Shown here one piece after another: positions 8,945 to 16,483 of a stretch of DNA of 36,954 bases. Numbering within the stretch: the first letter of the stretch is position 1; each line of letters opens with the position of its first letter. The DNA lies in IMG/VR virus record IMGVR_UViG_3300004369_000697, positions 1-36,954 of that record; one strand, given 5' to 3'. Below the pieces are notes generated by a model. It did no database searches and had not been told where the DNA came from. It saw only the letters and a list, made by a program, of their open reading frames with translations. The stretch is from a virus. The position numbers and the translations under genes were made by a program.

Positions 8945-9721
8945 TTAGTTCTCCCATCCGTTTTCAAAACCTAAAATGTTACCCGGAATAGAATCTTTGT
9001 CTTGTTGATACTGATTCAAGGTGTCGATTGCTGTACTAGCACTCTTTTTGTCTACTTTCGTATGTGGGATACCCAAAACTTCTACGAAAAGTTTTCTAGC
9101 GTCAATGTTAAGCTCTTTGCATCGTACAGACACAAAGTTTGCCTGACGCTCTGTCATTCTCGCCTCTTCATTGTATTCCCCCGTAGTAGAACCTGTAGTT
9201 TCTTGTGAACGACTAATACCCTTTACGATAGAAGCAGTGTCTTTTGTAGTCATCTCCTCTGCTGAACATGTTTTGAGCCTCAATGCTTTTCTAAGTGCTC
9301 TTGCTTCAGCCCTAGTCGAAGCTGTTGCTGTAGCAAAAGCACAGAATGTGTCGTCAGTGTTCCCTTCCCAAACATCAGCAACATCGGAAAACCTCGTATT
9401 GTTTTCAAAGATAACTTCAAAGACAACAGTTGCCCTTCCATGATGGATGTCACTTTGTGGCGGAAATACTTGTGTTGGTCCACTACTAACGATCCTCCCC
9501 AATAGAACTTGAGCGACTCTACGCAATCCGTCAACGAGAGGCTTACCGTCAATAAGTTCTGACTCTTCAAAATGAGTCAATACATAATCATTCCACTCTG
9601 GATCAGTGATACTACAAACCGGCTCTACCACATTCTTAACTGACGTGTCTGTGTTCATAGGTGTCTGTAGTCCGTCCCCATCCCCAATATCCACGAACAG
9701 GTCGTCGTCTCCTTTACTCAT
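8945..9721 (-). CDS. Possible single-strand annealing/recombination protein (Rad52/Erf-like pattern)
   Basis: A protein of 258 residues. Residues about 60-150 run through 'PLVDGLRRVAQVLLG', a beta-rich stretch, and then ATASTRAEARALRKALRL at about 131-148. That last segment resembles the motif by which Rad52/Sak- and related annealing proteins end their core domain (TRA-EA-RALR-AL). A flexible Thr/Ser-rich linker follows, then a C-terminal segment beginning MTERQANFVSVRCKELNID, a pattern common at the C-termini of phage annealing proteins. The acidic N-terminus (GDDDLFVDIGDGDG) is unusual. The start ATG overlaps the upstream stop (ATGA). The neighbours (zinc-ribbon protein and endonuclease) fit a recombination role. 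The assignment rests on short motifs, so another DNA-binding function is possible. Confidence 0.45.
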   Translation of the reverse strand: MSKGDDDLFVDIGDGDGLQTPMNTDTSVKNVVEPVCSITDPEWNDYVLTHFEESELIDGKPLVDGLRRVAQVLLGRIVSSGPTQVFPPQSDIHHGRATVVFEVIFENNTRFSDVADVWEGNTDDTFCAFATATASTRAEARALRKALRLKTCSAEEMTTKDTASIVKGISRSQETTGSTTGEYNEEARMTERQANFVSVRCKELNIDARKLFVEVLGIPHTKVDKKSASTAIDTLNQYQQDKDSIPGNILGFENGWEN

Positions 9722-10488
9722 ACTTCAATCTCCACATATTTAGGTGAATTGTTGTTGCCCGACTTGATCTTGTTAAGTAAATCAAGCACATTTTTGAGTG
9801 CGGCTTCTCTTTTATGTAAAGGTGGATTACCAGAGGGGCAAAGAACTCTGATCATCGTGAACCCATATCTAAGCACCAAACCGTTTTTGTCTTCATCTGC
9901 CATTTGCTGTTTCTTTAGTTTGTCTTCTCCCCAGATAGGTAAGAAGTGACTAGGCCCATCCACCTCAATAATAGTCTTACATTCTGGTACATACAGGTCA
10001 ATTTCCAGTTTTTCGTTAACCAGCAAGTTCTTTTTGTGCTGCTCTATCCTGAACCCGCCATAAGAAACGCCGTCAACGAAGAAGTTCTCCACCTTAGAGC
10101 CTTCGTTAGATGACTTCCTAAGCCCCTCAGTAGCCGCCTGTGACATCGCAAGGCGTTCTTCTGGAGTCTTGTCCATCCACAGTTGTCTGCTGATCTCAGA
10201 GCGTTTCTGACGCACCTGATCGCTCATATCGTCCCAATGACTAGACATCGACTTGCTGATTGCCAATTTTTCCTTCTTAGTCCTCTTTCTGCCCTTTGTT
10301 GGATGCTCTTTTCTTCCAGACTCCAAAGCCGCCTTCTGAGCAGTGCTTTTGTCTTTTATCGTTGCTCCCGCCTTCTTCAGCATCCTATTAATAGCATTGG
10401 GGTATGTGTTAAAATGTTCGGCTATTATGTAAGTGCTTTTGTCTTCATCCTGATACATACGTAGCACAGTAGCTAGATCAATTTCCAT
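9718..10488 (-). CDS. Homing-endonuclease-like protein: HTH, NUMOD3-like and Vsr/EDxHD-type nuclease domain
   Basis: A protein of 256 residues. Residues about 5-45 look like a helix-turn-helix (STYIIAEHFNTYPNAINRML). Residues about 58-80 (SGRKEHPTKGRKRTKKEK) and a repeat at about 95-125 match NUMOD3, the DNA-binding module of phage homing endonucleases. The C-terminal half carries a Vsr-like nuclease core with E149, EIDLYVP at 162-168 (D164), IIEVDGPSHF at 173-182 (E175, D177, H181) and a later conserved D. This is the EDxHD arrangement of I-Bth0305I-type homing enzymes. SD GGAGC lies just before the ATG. It overlaps both neighbours and lies at the outer edge of the glycan cluster. It appears free-standing, and I see no intron or intein around it. 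Confidence 0.7.
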   Translation of the reverse strand: MEIDLATVLRMYQDEDKSTYIIAEHFNTYPNAINRMLKKAGATIKDKSTAQKAALESGRKEHPTKGRKRTKKEKLAISKSMSSHWDDMSDQVRQKRSEISRQLWMDKTPEERLAMSQAATEGLRKSSNEGSKVENFFVDGVSYGGFRIEQHKKNLLVNEKLEIDLYVPECKTIIEVDGPSHFLPIWGEDKLKKQQMADEDKNGLVLRYGFTMIRVLCPSGNPPLHKREAALKNVLDLLNKIKSGNNNSPKYVEIEV

Positions 10489-10924
10489 TGCTTGCTCCTA
10501 GTAAAGACATAATGCTGTTTTCTCCAAGATCAATATTGATAGGAGCTTTACCAGTTACCCTTTGTATATACTGTTCATCTTCTTTGTTAGTTACAAGGAT
10601 AGGCATTAGTTGAGCTACTCTAACTAGCTCGAACACATTAATATCTGAGTGGTTAAATAGGTAGTGATTCTTGATGTCGTTAACTACAGAGGACGCTAAT
10701 AGTGCGTTTTTTGCAGTTGTACTAATTAACAACCCATTGAAGCTCCAAAGTTCGGTTGCGTTGAACATGCCGAATTTTGGAGTATTTGCATTAAAGTCTA
10801 TCTTGTTATAGAATAGGCTTGCATCTTTGACTGCATTCCTGCTGAGCAGAGAATTCATTGTTTTAAAGATGCTGGTTGTTTGATCGCTGTCTGACAGTGA
10901 ATCAATGTAAAAAGCTAAGTTCAT
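10478..10924 (-). CDS. Small protein of unknown function at the end of the glycan cluster
   Basis: A protein of 148 residues, translated from an ATG that overlaps the stop of the GDP-fucose-synthase-like gene (ATGA). It has an alternating alpha/beta pattern: a strand-like start (MNLAFYIDSL), a helix (SIFKTMNSLL), then FGMFNATELWSFNGLLIST and PILVTNKEDEQYIQRV. This looks like a small Rossmann- or GT-B-like half-domain. A similar 'FxMFNATELWxFxGLLI' segment seems familiar from phage glycosyltransferase loci, but I cannot name the family. There is no signal peptide or metal motif. Its position suggests that it belongs functionally to the sugar genes rather than to the endonuclease gene after it. 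Confidence 0.5.
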   Translation of the reverse strand: MNLAFYIDSLSDSDQTTSIFKTMNSLLSRNAVKDASLFYNKIDFNANTPKFGMFNATELWSFNGLLISTTAKNALLASSVVNDIKNHYLFNHSDINVFELVRVAQLMPILVTNKEDEQYIQRVTGKAPINIDLGENSIMSLLGASNGN

Positions 10925-11844
10925 AGAGACTCCTTATTGTCTTTGTACCATTGTATTGTTTCTTTTAGTCCTGTTGTAAGGTCGTATGTAGCATGAAAAT
11001 CCAGAGTGCTTCTGGCAACTTGAGTATCGAGACAGCGTCTTGGCTGTCCATCGGGTTTGGACGTGTCATACTTAGACACAGACTTTGATCCAAGTTCTTG
11101 TTTAATCGTATCAACCAGCTCCATAATGGTAATTTCTTTGCCAGTTCCGATGTTGATTGGATCAATATACACACCTTTACACTCTATAGCCTTTTGAACG
11201 GCCACGCAAAAATCTTTCACATACAGAAACTCTCTTGAAGCTTCTCCCGTCCCCCATATTGAAACTGGTTCGTTTTTCTCTCCAGCGTGCTCTATTTTCT
11301 TTATGAGGGCGGGTATAACATGACTGGTTTGCAAATCAAAGTTATCATGAGGTCCATACATATTTACTGGAATCAGATTAACGGTATTTAGGCCGTACTG
11401 AGTTAGGTAGTGTTTGGTTAATTCAACCACTGTATGTTTAGCAATCCCGTAAGGAGCGTTGGTCTCTTCTGGATAACCATTCCACATATCCGTTTCTTTA
11501 AAAGGAACGCGGGTGTGTTTTGGGTACGAGCATACCGTTCCTAGCATGATGAGCTTCTTCACTTGATAGACCATTGAAGAATGAACCACATTAGTTCCCA
11601 TCATCAAGTTCTCATACATAAACTTGCCAGGGTTTAGTTGATTTGCTCCAATACCTCCCACTGCTCCAGCGGCATGAATCACAATATCTGGACGAATGTG
11701 ATCCATCATTTGTTCGCAGACTGCCTGTCTTCTTAGATCATACATTGTGGAGTCTACGGCGTATACACTGTGTTCTTGTTGTAACAAGTGCTCGTGTAGG
11801 TTCTTTCCTACAAAACCACTGCTCCCTGTAAGTAAAATCTTCAT
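10921..11844 (-). CDS. fcl: GDP-L-fucose synthase-like NAD(P)-dependent sugar epimerase/reductase
   Basis: A protein of 307 residues, the usual length for Fcl/WcaG. The N-terminal NADP-binding loop is GxxGxxG at G7, G10 and G13 (TGSSGFVG). The short-chain dehydrogenase catalytic pair is Y132 and K136 (YGIAK), and GTVCSYP at 102-108 supplies the catalytic Ser/Cys region. NMYGPHDNF and REFLYVKD are Fcl family signatures. Known enzymes convert GDP-4-keto-6-deoxymannose to GDP-fucose. The partner dehydratase (Gmd) is not in this window, so the substrate would come from elsewhere in the phage or from the host. It overlaps both neighbours by four bases. A closely related NDP-sugar epimerase of different specificity cannot be excluded. 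Confidence 0.85.
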   Translation of the reverse strand: MKILLTGSSGFVGKNLHEHLLQQEHSVYAVDSTMYDLRRQAVCEQMMDHIRPDIVIHAAGAVGGIGANQLNPGKFMYENLMMGTNVVHSSMVYQVKKLIMLGTVCSYPKHTRVPFKETDMWNGYPEETNAPYGIAKHTVVELTKHYLTQYGLNTVNLIPVNMYGPHDNFDLQTSHVIPALIKKIEHAGEKNEPVSIWGTGEASREFLYVKDFCVAVQKAIECKGVYIDPINIGTGKEITIMELVDTIKQELGSKSVSKYDTSKPDGQPRRCLDTQVARSTLDFHATYDLTTGLKETIQWYKDNKESL

Positions 11845-12686
11845 GATAACCCCGCTAGCTCAAGAATCTTCTTGGCTCTTACTTTGTAGGTATGTTTCTT
11901 AGCTAGTTCAAAACCAGCTTCTGCCATAGTACTTCTTTTTTGATTGGTTGATTCTAGAAGTTGCTTGGTTCTCACCATCAACTCTTCTATGTTCCTGTAA
12001 ATAATACAGTTTACACCGTTAACGAAGCCCAAAGACTTGTAGTGTCGATTGTAATTTGTTACTAATGGCACTCTACATCCAAGAGTCTCAAAGTTTCGAT
12101 AATTAATATCGATTCCGATGTTAGCATTTATGTGCATTTTGTAACTACAAATAGCGTCTACCATATCTTGCCCAAGCACCATAACTTCTATATTGAAACT
12201 ATCGCTCACATGTCTCATGGCGTTCAATATAGGACCACGATTATTGATGTTCCCACAAAAACCCCAATCATACAAAGGTAGACTGTTAGTTGGTTTAATT
12301 ACCTCATCATCATAGCAATTCGGCATCCACACAGAGCCTTGACCTACAAACTCTGGAGTTGCTTGCAAGATCATTGTGTAGTTACCTTCAGCCGCTGTTT
12401 TCATATATGGTTCAATGCCCTTAACGTGAGCATCTATGGACCATAAGAACTTTTTACATCCAACTTTTTTGAGATTTGGAACCCAATTTGTTTCATCATA
12501 GTTTTCAAGGTTAACGATAAGTCCGTACTTACTCCATTCCGGTTCATTGTCGTATTCGGCATGACCAAGCCCCCAAACATCGCTTTCGACGCCAAGTGAT
12601 GAAAAACCCCGTTGTAAGCAGAAAGATTCTCTAAATAATCTGTTCCTTTCATGACGACCATTCTCCTGTATAATTAAAACTTTCAC
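11841..12686 (-). CDS. CgeB-like / GT-B family glycosyltransferase
   Basis: A protein of 281 residues from a GTG start that overlaps the upstream stop (GTGA), with AAGGG about seven bases ahead. The C-terminal half holds the features of a GT-B sugar-nucleotide-binding domain: 'DWGFCGNINNRGPIL', 'INANIGIDINYRNFETLGCRVPLVT' (split here by a few residues) and a closing helix that ends in a family-typical 'HTYKVRAKKILEL'. The E in NFETLGC sits where the conserved acidic residue of CgeB-like and GT1/GT4 enzymes binds the donor sugar. The donor and acceptor cannot be predicted. It lies between the deacetylase-like gene and fcl, all overlapping by four bases. Confidence 0.7.
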   Translation of the reverse strand: MKVLIIQENGRHERNRLFRESFCLQRGFSSLGVESDVWGLGHAEYDNEPEWSKYGLIVNLENYDETNWVPNLKKVGCKKFLWSIDAHVKGIEPYMKTAAEGNYTMILQATPEFVGQGSVWMPNCYDDEVIKPTNSLPLYDWGFCGNINNRGPILNAMRHVSDSFNIEVMVLGQDMVDAICSYKMHINANIGIDINYRNFETLGCRVPLVTNYNRHYKSLGFVNGVNCIIYRNIEELMVRTKQLLESTNQKRSTMAEAGFELAKKHTYKVRAKKILELAGLS

Positions 12687-13354
12687 GATGCCACCCTTCT
12701 AGCTAATTCTTCATATTCTTGCTTCCAAGCCACTCTCTGTACGTCATAAATCCAGTGTAGAGTGATTTGACTTTCAATGCTGTCCAGTCTACTCAGTACC
12801 CCACCTACGAAATCGTAAGAATTGTAAAGCTCAGATTGAATAGGGATAATGTTCTTATGATCGATCTTATCTAGATTGAATCTTTTCCACTCCTGATCAC
12901 AGGTATGAATCCACTGCACTCCCTTTGTGTCTAATACGTTGATTAGTTTTTGATTGTAGCAATTAAACGGAGGGATAAAATGTCGTGGGTCATACGTGGA
13001 AAATCTACTTAAAAGTCTATGGCACTGTTCATATCTTTCTAAGATTTCTGCTTCAGAAAAGAAGCTAAATTCACCACCATCCCTCCAGCAATCAGTAACA
13101 TTGCTCCAGTTTTTCACGTTAGCGAATCCATGAGAAAACCCATGCATGACAATCCTGCCATGATGTATATCACTCAACACATGAAAATGGTTTTCGTTGC
13201 ACAGTAATGGAGACACCCCCCATATGTAGTCTACCCTATGACGTTCAAACATCTCAATGATATCACAAACTTCATTAGCGTAACACTCTTTTTGTTTTTG
13301 ATATAGATTTCGATCCCCATGAGGGAAATCATCCATGCGTATTAGATGTTTCAC
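12683..13354 (-). CDS. Polysaccharide-deacetylase-like protein (NodB/DUF2334-type)
   Basis: A protein of 223 residues. It carries the metal-site pattern of carbohydrate esterase 4 and DUF2334 proteins: RMDDFP with D8-D9, HGFSH with H71 and H75, and FIPPFNCYN at 126-134 (the 'PPxN' motif). These families remove N-acetyl groups from glycans. No signal peptide is present, so it would act in the cytoplasm on a glycan or sugar intermediate. The start is GTG with AAAGG about six bases upstream, inside the end of the kinase-like gene (26-base overlap). An ATG at residue 7 would place the DD motif almost at the N-terminus and is less likely. A catalytic role is inferred from the motif set. Confidence 0.7.
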   Translation of the reverse strand: MKHLIRMDDFPHGDRNLYQKQKECYANEVCDIIEMFERHRVDYIWGVSPLLCNENHFHVLSDIHHGRIVMHGFSHGFANVKNWSNVTDCWRDGGEFSFFSEAEILERYEQCHRLLSRFSTYDPRHFIPPFNCYNQKLINVLDTKGVQWIHTCDQEWKRFNLDKIDHKNIIPIQSELYNSYDFVGGVLSRLDSIESQITLHWIYDVQRVAWKQEYEELARRVAS

Positions 13355-13844
13355 TTTGAGCCTTTTTCATTGCTTCTATAGTGTTTAGGATTCCCGAATG
13401 TGGATGTCTACCAACAAGGTCTATGTTGGAAAATATCCTTTGGTCTACATCGCAGAATAACCCAGACTCCCAATCAATGACTAAAATATGAGTTCCATTC
13501 CATAGCACGTTGCTAACATTGATATCTCCATGTGTGACACCCTTTTTACCTAGATAAGCAAGCACTTCAAATAACTGAGACTTAACTATGACAATTTCAT
13601 CATCAGAAAATTTGTAATTCTCTAAGGTTTCGCCCTCAAAGTATGCAGTCCTTAGTTCATGATAAGTACCCTTGATGCCAGAAGAGATACGTTTTTGTAT
13701 ATACGGGTGATCTAACGAATAGAGCTTTTCAGATTCATTCACGCCTCTATTGATTACAAAATCATGCTTCACAAACACGTCGCCGTCAATAAAGTAACGT
13801 CTATCCTTATTAACTGTTTTGGTTCTTGGGACAAATTCTATCAT
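13329..13844 (-). CDS. Small kinase-like (APH/LPS-kinase fold) protein
   Basis: A protein of 171 residues with the core of a protein-kinase-like phosphotransferase: a lysine in VFVKHDF (K26), VTHGDINVSNVLW with H105, D107 and N112 (the catalytic HGD-x4-N loop), and VIDWESG with D124 (the metal-binding position of the DFG motif). It is much shorter than aminoglycoside phosphotransferases (about 260 residues) and near the size of small Kdo/heptose or RIO-type kinases. ATGA coupling to the methyltransferase gene upstream supports the start. Its place inside the glycan cluster suggests phosphorylation of a sugar or glycan, but a protein substrate or a regulatory role is equally open. Confidence 0.6.
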   Translation of the reverse strand: MIEFVPRTKTVNKDRRYFIDGDVFVKHDFVINRGVNESEKLYSLDHPYIQKRISSGIKGTYHELRTAYFEGETLENYKFSDDEIVIVKSQLFEVLAYLGKKGVTHGDINVSNVLWNGTHILVIDWESGLFCDVDQRIFSNIDLVGRHPHSGILNTIEAMKKAQSETSNTHG

Positions 13845-14515
13845 TTAACACACACCCATACAGGTCTTCCTGTAGCTTGTGTGGCAATTGGGGCGTTAAT
13901 TCCAACATCCGTAGTTTCTTCCATACGAACAACTTTCCAATCCTGTGTCCTCAGAAGGTTTTCATATCTGACATCCCTGCCTAGTAGAATATCCTCACTA
14001 TGACCTTCTACGATACATATTTGATCTGTCATGTTGAATAATTCACTTACAAAATCCTGCTTAAATGTTATGTATTCAAACATAGATAGGGCTGTTATAA
14101 CATCAAAACGCTCTTGGAACAGGCTGGTCAAAGGCTTGTCATTCAAGTTGGCTAGGTGGAATTTGCTTTTCGTTTCTGGATAAAGAAACCTACACTGCTC
14201 TATGTAGTACGAGTCTGCGTCTACACCTTCAGATGATTTGAAGATATCTTTTAAACTCTCAACAAAGACGCCCAAGTTACAGCCAACATCTAAATGGGTT
14301 GTTGGCTTGTTAGCGTAATCTCCAATGATGTCACGCAGTAGATTTATACGTTTTTCATTCTCACGCAATCCCTCTAATTTATGTTCTCCAATTTGAACGG
14401 TAGAATAAGGGATGAAATAGCTTTTACCTTCAAACTTCATCTGCCTATGTTCCACACGATTAGCTTGACATCTGCTTAAGAACTCGTGAGGGTCTACGTT
14501 GCTGATACTATCCAA
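13841..14515 (-). CDS. Class I SAM-dependent methyltransferase
   Basis: A protein of 224 residues with the SAM-binding motif HLDVGCNLGVF at 74-84 (D76, G78, G82), an acidic residue in GVDADSYY at about 97-104 that would bind the SAM ribose, and FDVITALSMFEYI as motif IV. The start is a TTG at 14515 with AGGGAG eight bases upstream. The frame is closed by a TGA two codons earlier and the next internal ATG is too late, so TTG is the best choice. It overlaps the FkbM-like gene by eight bases. The likely substrate is a sugar or a glycan intermediate made by its neighbours, which is inferred from context. Confidence 0.75.
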   Translation of the reverse strand: MDSISNVDPHEFLSRCQANRVEHRQMKFEGKSYFIPYSTVQIGEHKLEGLRENEKRINLLRDIIGDYANKPTTHLDVGCNLGVFVESLKDIFKSSEGVDADSYYIEQCRFLYPETKSKFHLANLNDKPLTSLFQERFDVITALSMFEYITFKQDFVSELFNMTDQICIVEGHSEDILLGRDVRYENLLRTQDWKVVRMEETTDVGINAPIATQATGRPVWVCVK

Positions 14516-15125
14516 AATTCACACTCCCTACTAAGTCACGTCTCACGAATAGAGACTCTTGAATGATTCGTTCTGGCAGGTTGGTTGACCGTGCCACTTC
14601 TATGTATCCAAATTGGATGATTCTATCAATAGTTCTTAAAGTGTCTTGCACTGTGTATTCACGTCCCAACCAATGGTGCCACTCTACACATACTTGATCT
14701 ACATTCAAACTATCTAGATGCTTAATAACGGAGTATTCAGAGCCTTCAATATCCATCTTAAGTAATGACACATCGATATTATCCATTATCTCATTAAGAG
14801 AGGTAGCTGGATAGATAGTGGCATTGTTTGACTGTAGAATAGAATTTGCGTCACCTCCCAAACTTACATGTCTCTTAGTACCATGCAGAGCTTTATCTAT
14901 GTAGGTAAATCTATCCTTGAATTCAGGATGTAGTTTATCAACAGAGTGTTTTGACGAAGGAGTAGGGTCAATACCAATGATTTTTATAGTACTGTTCATT
15001 TCCATCAAAGCTGTGTCGAATGTAATGTCGTGTGCCAGCCCTGCCGACACCACAAAGCTATTATCTCTAACTAAAGATGTCTCTATCAACCATCCGCCCC
15101 AAGCGGAGCCTAGTTTTCTGATCAT
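14508..15125 (-). CDS. FkbM-family methyltransferase
   Basis: A protein of 205 residues. VSAGLAHDITFD at about 26-37 is the SAM-binding glycine loop in the FkbM variant, GIDPT at 51-55 gives the acidic SAM-ribose residue, and LLKMDIEGSEY at 121-131 is the FkbM hallmark (K-x-D-x-E-G-x-E). FkbM enzymes O-methylate hydroxyl groups, often of sugars in polysaccharide or glycolipid pathways. It follows the DxD glycosyltransferase-like gene after one base and overlaps the second methyltransferase gene. Two methyltransferases in a row suggest a glycan methylated at two positions. Confidence 0.8.
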   Translation of the reverse strand: MIRKLGSAWGGWLIETSLVRDNSFVVSAGLAHDITFDTALMEMNSTIKIIGIDPTPSSKHSVDKLHPEFKDRFTYIDKALHGTKRHVSLGGDANSILQSNNATIYPATSLNEIMDNIDVSLLKMDIEGSEYSVIKHLDSLNVDQVCVEWHHWLGREYTVQDTLRTIDRIIQFGYIEVARSTNLPERIIQESLFVRRDLVGSVNFG

Positions 15126-15126
15126 A

Positions 15127-15789
15127 TTATCTGCCCCTCGTCATATTACCAAGACCCGGAGCACATTCTGTATCATCTCCATTGAAAGCTTTGCCAACAA
15201 ATTCATCTTCTATCCTGTCTGTTGGAAATGGGTTGCGCTCAAAGAATGGATCATGTACCTTGGAGTATCCGCGTACTTCGGGATATATTATAGTCTTGAG
15301 AAAGTCTTGATCAATCTGCCATCTGTCTTCTTTTTCAAAAGCTTCTATTTTTTTAGAGACGCCTTTGAGAATGCCGTATCTAGCTCCCCACATTCCCCCT
15401 AGTATTGCCGTAGCATGATAGGGGTGATCCCTCATAATGTGAAAAGACGATCCGCTCTCAAGCCAGTCGTTGACGGCATCCACCTCTCTTTGCGTTATTC
15501 TAGAGTCTGTATCTCTAGACAGTACCACGTCATCACTATCAGCGGCTAAGAACCTCCAGAACATACCAGTCCAATCTGGATTACATAAGACTGCGTTAGT
15601 ACTCATATCGATCAAATTTACATTTATGTAGCTATTCAGTTCTGTGATAATTTCATCAGGCACGTCAGCGTAGTAGATACGGCACTCCCATCCGGGATAC
15701 AGCTTGTTCACTCCTTCTGCGTTCCTAATCGCCCCAATTGTATACTTTGGGTTATCTCCCCATAATGAGTATGAAACTATGTTAGTCAT
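15127..15789 (-). CDS. GT-A-type glycosyltransferase-like protein with DxD motif
   Basis: A protein of 220 residues. It starts MTNIVSYSLWGDN and has the order of a GT-A transferase: strand, helix, then 'RFLAADSDDVVLSRDTDSR' with a DxD at D93/D95 that would bind the metal and nucleotide sugar. A stretch with conserved aromatics follows (HIMRDHPYHATAILGGMWG). The pattern resembles GT32-like and related enzymes that add hexoses. It overlaps the GT2-like gene upstream by eight bases. Donor and acceptor are unknown. Confidence 0.6.
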   Translation of the reverse strand: MTNIVSYSLWGDNPKYTIGAIRNAEGVNKLYPGWECRIYYADVPDEIITELNSYINVNLIDMSTNAVLCNPDWTGMFWRFLAADSDDVVLSRDTDSRITQREVDAVNDWLESGSSFHIMRDHPYHATAILGGMWGARYGILKGVSKKIEAFEKEDRWQIDQDFLKTIIYPEVRGYSKVHDPFFERNPFPTDRIEDEFVGKAFNGDDTECAPGLGNMTRGR

Positions 15790-16483
15790 TAGTTATCCTT
15801 TCTTTAGGATATCCCAGCATTTTTCTTTGTTGGTATACCTGACCGTCTCTTCCAGACAATTGAAGTGTCTTGCGAGCAGCCAAGTCAAGATCGCCGCTAT
15901 TCATGTTCCCCTCTTCTGCGTAGTGATCGTGAGAAAACAATACCTCGTCGATGTACACAACTTTCCCCAACCTTTGTACTTCCTCAGTGAATTCATTGTC
16001 ACAGTACAACACTTTGTAATCTGGATGATAGATGTATCCAAAATGCTCGTACAGATTGCGACCAAGAATCGAGAAGGTGATCAGTTCTTCCTTAGCTCTC
16101 CCGTCGTTGTAATTCAGCGATCCGTCGAGTTGTGGAAAATTCTTTACCATATCAGAGGCTACGATACTGTCCCAACCATCTCGTTGAGGGTTCATATCAT
16201 CTGAAGCACAGACAACGATATCAAACGCCTTTTGCTCGATATATGCGTTGATCGCTGAAATCTTGGTTGAGTTTTTCATAAAGTTGATGTCACAATTCTG
16301 AGAGCCGCATAGAAGCCGAATGTCTTGTTGTATCCCTTCGTTCAACATGGTATGATCGTCAGCGTCACAGTTGATGTTAAAAAACACTTCGTGATCACCA
16401 CTGAGTTGATTGACATATCTGGACAAACAATCGAAAAATTTTTGAGGTCTGCCTAAAGTGGGAAATTGTACTAATATTCTCAT
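15782..16483 (-). CDS. GT2-like (GT-A fold) glycosyltransferase
   Basis: A protein of 233 residues. It begins with a short strand and a helix typical of GT2 enzymes (MRILVQFPTLGRP), then NINCDADD, and VVCASDDMNP at 91-99 gives the acidic metal/nucleotide site (D95, D96). YCDNEFTEEV, about 100 residues later, supplies the likely catalytic-base region (D-x-E). No membrane helix is present, so it is a soluble transferase. It overlaps genes on both sides. The acceptor cannot be told. Confidence 0.65.
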   Translation of the reverse strand: MRILVQFPTLGRPQKFFDCLSRYVNQLSGDHEVFFNINCDADDHTMLNEGIQQDIRLLCGSQNCDINFMKNSTKISAINAYIEQKAFDIVVCASDDMNPQRDGWDSIVASDMVKNFPQLDGSLNYNDGRAKEELITFSILGRNLYEHFGYIYHPDYKVLYCDNEFTEEVQRLGKVVYIDEVLFSHDHYAEEGNMNSGDLDLAARKTLQLSGRDGQVYQQRKMLGYPKERITND

